NCBI GenBank assembly: GCA_958430865.1
Contig: CAUDNR010000713.1
Location: forward strand, 89,564-111,040
DNA: 21,477 nt
Direction of reading: 5' to 3'
DNA from: Entrophospora sp. SA101
Lineage: Eukaryota; Glomeromycota; Glomeromycetes; Entrophosporales; Entrophosporaceae
Shown: positions 17,728 to 21,477 of the stretch, piece by piece
Numbering within the stretch: position 1 is the first letter of the stretch
Layout of the letters: the number at the start of each line of letters is the position of its first letter
Notes under the pieces: model-generated
The model's database searches: none
What the model was told of the DNA's origin: nothing
Seen by the model: the letters and a program-made list of their open reading frames with translations, nothing else
Made by a program: the position numbers and the translations under genes

Positions 17728-17736
17728 AGTGACTTG

Positions 17737-18979
17737 CGAAGAAACCTCCTCTTTTTTGGGGGATAATTTATTTTTTAGACAGAGTCCAAGACGAGTGAAC
17801 TTGAACAAACCAACGAAATTCGAATTGATTCGAATCAATATATACTACCTAATATATATCATGATCTGATTTGATTCAGATCTATATATCTAAATAATTG
17901 AAATGCAATTTCTTATGTGTCCTAAGTCTCAGGCATGGTTAATCTTTTTTTTTTTTGTAAAAATAACTTTAAAAAAATCCTTTTTTAAAAAACTAAAAAT
18001 ATTTATTTTTTCTGCAATTATTTAATAAATAATGCCTTATATAATTCAGAATTTAAGTTTTCACTACAATAATTAAAGTAAATTTTTTAAAGTCGCGTTT
18101 TTAATAATTTGGTAAGTGATGCAATTCACTAATTCATGATGAACATATTGACAATTTAAAACCAAATGCAGGGCCTATTCGTAGAAGAAATTAATAATAT
18201 TCAAAAGATGGATCGTAATTAGAGAAAAAACTGGGAAGCTGCAAATATTTTTAAATAATTTATAAACAATAAGAGTTTGAATCTGCAAACATAATTAAAG
18301 ATAATCCAATTCTTAAGAATAATAAAGTTATTAGGATGTATTATGAAAAACCGATATCTATTCTCTTTTGACGGGATCATATGAAAAATTTGAATAACTT
18401 ATCTTATATTACCTTAAACCAGTTACAGTAGACACTTTTAATAGTGTGTGGTAAATGAAGTATGTATGATATTCTCTCATAATGATTCAAGTAATATTAT
18501 ACATAAATTGGATTCAGATAATATTCATAAAATACGAAATATTTTAATTTTTGATGAAAAAATCAAAAGTTTATATAAATTCTAAATTTTTATTATATTC
18601 GGGTCCTGCGGAAAGTGTAAAAAGCAATGATAAAAGGTTGAATTCACTCTCATGGTAACAATAATAATAACCTTTTGTTATACACCAATGAAGAGTTTGC
18701 GGTTGAATAGTTTATTCATTAGCGTTCGATAAACAAAAATTAACAATTTCATTCGACTTTTATAATACATCAACGAATGCAATCTGTGTGCCATCATCAT
18801 CACTATATTTTAATAAACTGCAATAATAGACTTGTCAAAGGAGTAGTTCCCTAATGGAACATTACATAAACAATCTGAATTACATATACTTTCGAGAATA
18901 GCTTTTCTTGGATACTAACAAATTTCGACTTGAGAAGTAATCAAATTGTACCCAAAACTATTCAGACCGAAAATATCCC
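17737..18979. other. AT-rich stretch with scattered repeat pieces, no supported gene
   Basis: Contains gacagagtccaag (17779; also 3653). A degenerate segment around 17988-18080 (ttctgcaat..., aataaataatgcc, ttataattcagaatttaa) recurs at about 19740-19850. No ORF has recognisable content. Confidence 0.4.
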
Positions 18980-19200
18980 GCGTGGTTTTAAATGCATTTC
19001 ATGCCAAAATGTGCATTCTGTATCAAAATACATTCCACAACTATTCAATGCTGTATATCTTTAAAAAATTTTAAATGCTCTCAAATATTGACTCAATATT
19101 TCATTGGCCATCCATTAACCACTTCAATCAATTTTATTAGGACATCATTTGTAATTTTACACATCTTTTCGATTTTTGTAACAGTATCTCTTTTATAAAG
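18980..19200 (-). pseudogene. Possible decayed coding segment, unknown
   Basis: On the minus strand from about 19198 one frame reads KRDTVTKIEKMCKITNDVLI then KLIEVVNGWPMKY before a stop. Further coding-like pieces in other frames follow downstream (HLKFFKDIQH, MHLKPRGIF). No domain is recognised, and the evidence is amino-acid composition only. A plus-strand ORF over the same bases (18992-19198) begins with ATG but is less protein-like. Confidence 0.2.
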
Positions 19201-20435
19201 ATCCTTTTTAACATTTTTATTCATAAGGCAGTTTCTATTTGTACACTATGTGTGTAAACACGATGTTACGTTGCACGTTATTTTACATTATATTGGTTCA
19301 CAATCACATTGGATCATCCCATAATTTGATCCAAACAACCTTTTTTGGCCTATTTTTGGGAAGTTGAACAAGTGCCAACCACACAATCTCTAACCATCAC
19401 TTTATTTTATCATATCAGATCATCCCATCATTTTCACAAATCAACCTTGTCTCGTGTTATATATACGCACATACGAATCATATGTAAGATGCAAAATGAA
19501 ATGTTATGTGTTTCAGGGTGTCCCAAACCCTCAAGCAAAACACTCACTCTAAAAAAGTTTAAAAAAAGTTAATTTTTTTTTTATTGATGCAAATTTTATT
19601 ATGTAACGCACGTGACACGTGTACATACACTACGTGTTTGCATAAAACCTTAATTTTTTTTGTCAAGAATATTCGCAAGAAAATTTTTGAGAACATAAGC
19701 TAATGAATTTGTGTTTTTGTTTAAAAATAATCATATAGTGTTTTTAAAAATTAAAAATATTTTGTTTTTGCAATAACAACTCAATTCCTTATTTATTTAA
19801 TAAACCATGCCTTTTATAATTTCAGAATTAAAGTCTTTCACCACGACAGAAATTTTTTTTGCAGGTCACTTTTTTTCTTCAAACCAAGGTTATTTGCAAG
19901 AAGCAAGTTAGTTTCCCATCCAGAAGGAAGGGTGAGATCACTAGTGAATTGTTTGGGTTTAACTAGAGCTATGGGCATAATTTTAACCAACAATGTAATG
20001 GAGTCAGTATATTCTCAAAAAACTGATTAATAATGAATTCCCACAAATGTAACTTTAATAATAATATTAATAAAGGAAAAAGAAAAACATCAGAATTATT
20101 CAAAATAATAGTAAAAATTTTATTATTTCAAAAGATTATTATGATTTAGTTTTGAAATGAAAAGATGAAAAGATAAAATAAAAAGATATAATTAATACAA
20201 CAAATAATTTTATAGTGGAGATTAAATTAATCATTCATTGATAATTTATCAACCTCACCATTCCTTTACTATTATTACTAGAACCTAATTAATCGAATGG
20301 GAATAAGAATATTGTTGGTAATAATTTATTACATATTTCGAAAGATCTACATAATTAGAAGCTGACGTATTCAGGGTCCATTGGGTTTAAATGGATAGTG
20401 ACTTCCAATTAGTTAGTAATGAAATTTTTATTCAC
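19201..20435. other. AT-rich stretch, no supported gene
   Basis: Holds the second copy of the degenerate repeat (about 19740-19850; first copy 17988-18080) and a cacgtgacacgtgtacat phrase near 19610 that is locally self-complementary. ORFs here (for example 19345-19572) show no recognisable content. The end is the 3' flank of the kinase pseudogene. Confidence 0.4.
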
Positions 20436-21320
20436 CTATATATTAATTAAGAGACGAGAATCAAAATCAAGATTATTTAATGAACTATCATTATTTGTAT
20501 AACGTTTTAAGCTTTCTGATTTAATAATTTCAACATCTAATATTCTACTTGTATGATATGCATCCAGATGTGATTCGTGTACTTGTTGTGAACCACTACC
20601 ACTACTATTTCTGCTATAATCATTAAAATCAGATTTTCTAAAATTAAAAAATTAAAAAGCGTGAAATTGTATCTTTTTTATTATATTCAATTTTTCAATT
20701 TCTTTTGATTTTCTTACAGCAAAATCCCAAAGCTCTTCAGAAGTTGGTCTTTTCGATGGATCTTCATCCAGCACTTCTGCATCATTTGTGAATAATCATC
20801 AGGCATTTCAGGTAATATTGGTGGTCATAAATCTTCACATATATCAAAAATTAAACAATGATTATGAGCTCTACTATCAAATTGTGGATGGCCTGCAAAT
20901 ATTTCCCACATTAACATCCCAACACTATAGGCATCAGTTCCTTTTGCGTTTGTTGTATAGTTTTACCTCTAAGTAAGTTCTGGTGTAATATATGATATAA
21001 TTCCATAGATTTTATTTGATGATTTTTCATCAATTGGCCCACATAATCAATCTCAAATCTATGATATAACAACACCTCCTTGCAACAATACATTACTACT
21101 CATTATGTAAATCACAATGTATTAAATCTTTTTCATGTATATCATATAATGCATTACATAAATATCTAAAGATTATAATTCTATCTTTTAATGTTAACTT
21201 TGAATGATTTTTCGTAAATAATTTCTCAAGCTTCCATCTGATAAATAATTTAAAACTATTGTGTAATTTCCATTATCTGGGAATTTAGTTATACCAAAGC
21301 AAGGAACAATCATTTGTGAT
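20436..21320 (-). pseudogene. Protein kinase pseudogene (expanded fungal kinase family)
   Basis: Read on the minus strand: VPCFGITKFPDNGNYTIVLN, YLSDGSLRNYLRKNHSKL, then the catalytic loop HEKDLIHCDLHNE (loop bases 21102-21119). After a frame change come NVLLQGGVVIS, a region with three stops where DFG should be, then CGPIDEKSSNKIYGIISYIT, PEL, TDAYSVGMLMWEIFAGHPQF (frame-shifted in part), CEDL*PPILPEMPDDY, and KRPTSEELWDFAVRKSKEIE. A separate last exon (20637-20436, after TTTTAG) encodes a Ser/Asn-rich tail (SGSGSQQVHESHLDAYHTSR) to TAG. The glycine loop and the catalytic Lys are missing because the 5' part is absent beyond about 21320. An Arg codon appears changed to TGA in EDL*PP, and one base is lost in KCW(D)EDPSK. 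The lineage is typical of Glomeromycotina kinases; the gene is inactive. Confidence 0.82.
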
Positions 21321-21477
21321 TTTAATTTTACAATTAATATAATTTATAGTTGGTTATAATAATTATTAAATGGTTATAAATAATTGTTAATTAGAGCTTA
21401 ACTAATTATTAATTGGATCTCAACTATTTTTTTTTTTAATAAAGGCAATATCCTGCTCATATAATTTTATTAGAATA
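21321..21477. other. AT-rich right edge
   Basis: No continuation of the kinase N-terminal lobe is readable here. The sequence is low in complexity (repeats of ggttataa/taattatt), suggesting that the 5' part of the kinase gene was lost before this point. Confidence 0.4.

Larger units (their letters stand above)
16763..17736. mobile_element. Pogo/Tigger-like deletion derivative with 24-bp TIRs
   Basis: Perfect 24-bp inverted ends (16763-16786 and 17713-17736) beginning caagtcactcccgttataat. The left end is preceded by TA; the right flank reads CG, so the target duplication is not intact. The element keeps a broken transposase on the minus strand (16924-17397) and many copies of a gtcattataacg motif near both ends. 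The length is far below a full pogo-type element, consistent with loss of the catalytic domain. Confidence 0.85.

Noticed and set aside
17651..17736. CRISPR-like short regular repeats
   Set aside because: The units are contiguous with no spacers, merge into a transposon terminal repeat, and the DNA is eukaryotic.

Overview
The window looks like nuclear DNA of an arbuscular mycorrhizal fungus (Glomeromycotina, Rhizophagus-like). The base composition is very AT-rich, introns are short GT-AG (about 77-95 nt), and many ORFs carry Asn/Asp-rich low complexity. A decayed protein kinase at the right end has the HCDLH catalytic loop and serine/asparagine-rich tail typical of the expanded kinase families of these fungi. 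The assignment is an inference from sequence character only. There is no sign of bacterial gene organisation, and no rRNA, tRNA or CRISPR was seen.

Layout. 1-3117: a degenerate hAT-type transposase gene (858-2674, +) lies between two copies of a dispersed repeat (134-279 and 2857-3117); the second copy carries a nested palindromic insert. 3103-3270: a short coding-looking fragment whose only ATG lies in the repeat. 4070-4330: an unusual GC-richer, possibly SINE-like segment. 5031-5430: a second, unrelated hAT transposase remnant on the minus strand with a recognisable intron. 5441-5975: a ~159-171 bp tandem repeat whose unit contains a hairpin. 6071-6244 and 6515-6652: small unassigned coding-like stretches.

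6743-12062 is the most gene-like part. Two paralogous C2H2 zinc-finger genes face each other tail to tail as arms of an inverted duplication (6823-7759 +; 10829-11981 -). Between them are a decayed unrecognised gene (8089-9347 +) and an apparently intact secreted FAS1 (fasciclin) domain gene with one intron (9692-10375 -). The minus-strand zinc-finger gene appears intact: two exons, 353 codons, three fingers. The plus-strand paralog lacks the two central fingers, carries a different C-terminal finger, and has a one-base frameshift in an A run.

The right half is dominated by non-autonomous DNA transposons and gene debris: a 128-bp MITE with perfect 32-bp inverted repeats and 8-bp target duplications (12226-12353); a 1000-bp TA-flanked element with hairpin ends (15303-16302); and a 974-bp pogo/Tigger-like internal-deletion derivative that keeps a CENP-B-type HTH remnant and an array of its own terminal motif (16763-17736). 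The kinase pseudogene occupies 20436-21320 (-). Only two genes, the minus-strand zinc-finger gene and the FAS1 gene, look capable of making an intact protein. No coordinated pathway or defence system is evident. The notable signals are the structure of the inverted zinc-finger pair and the transposon derivatives.
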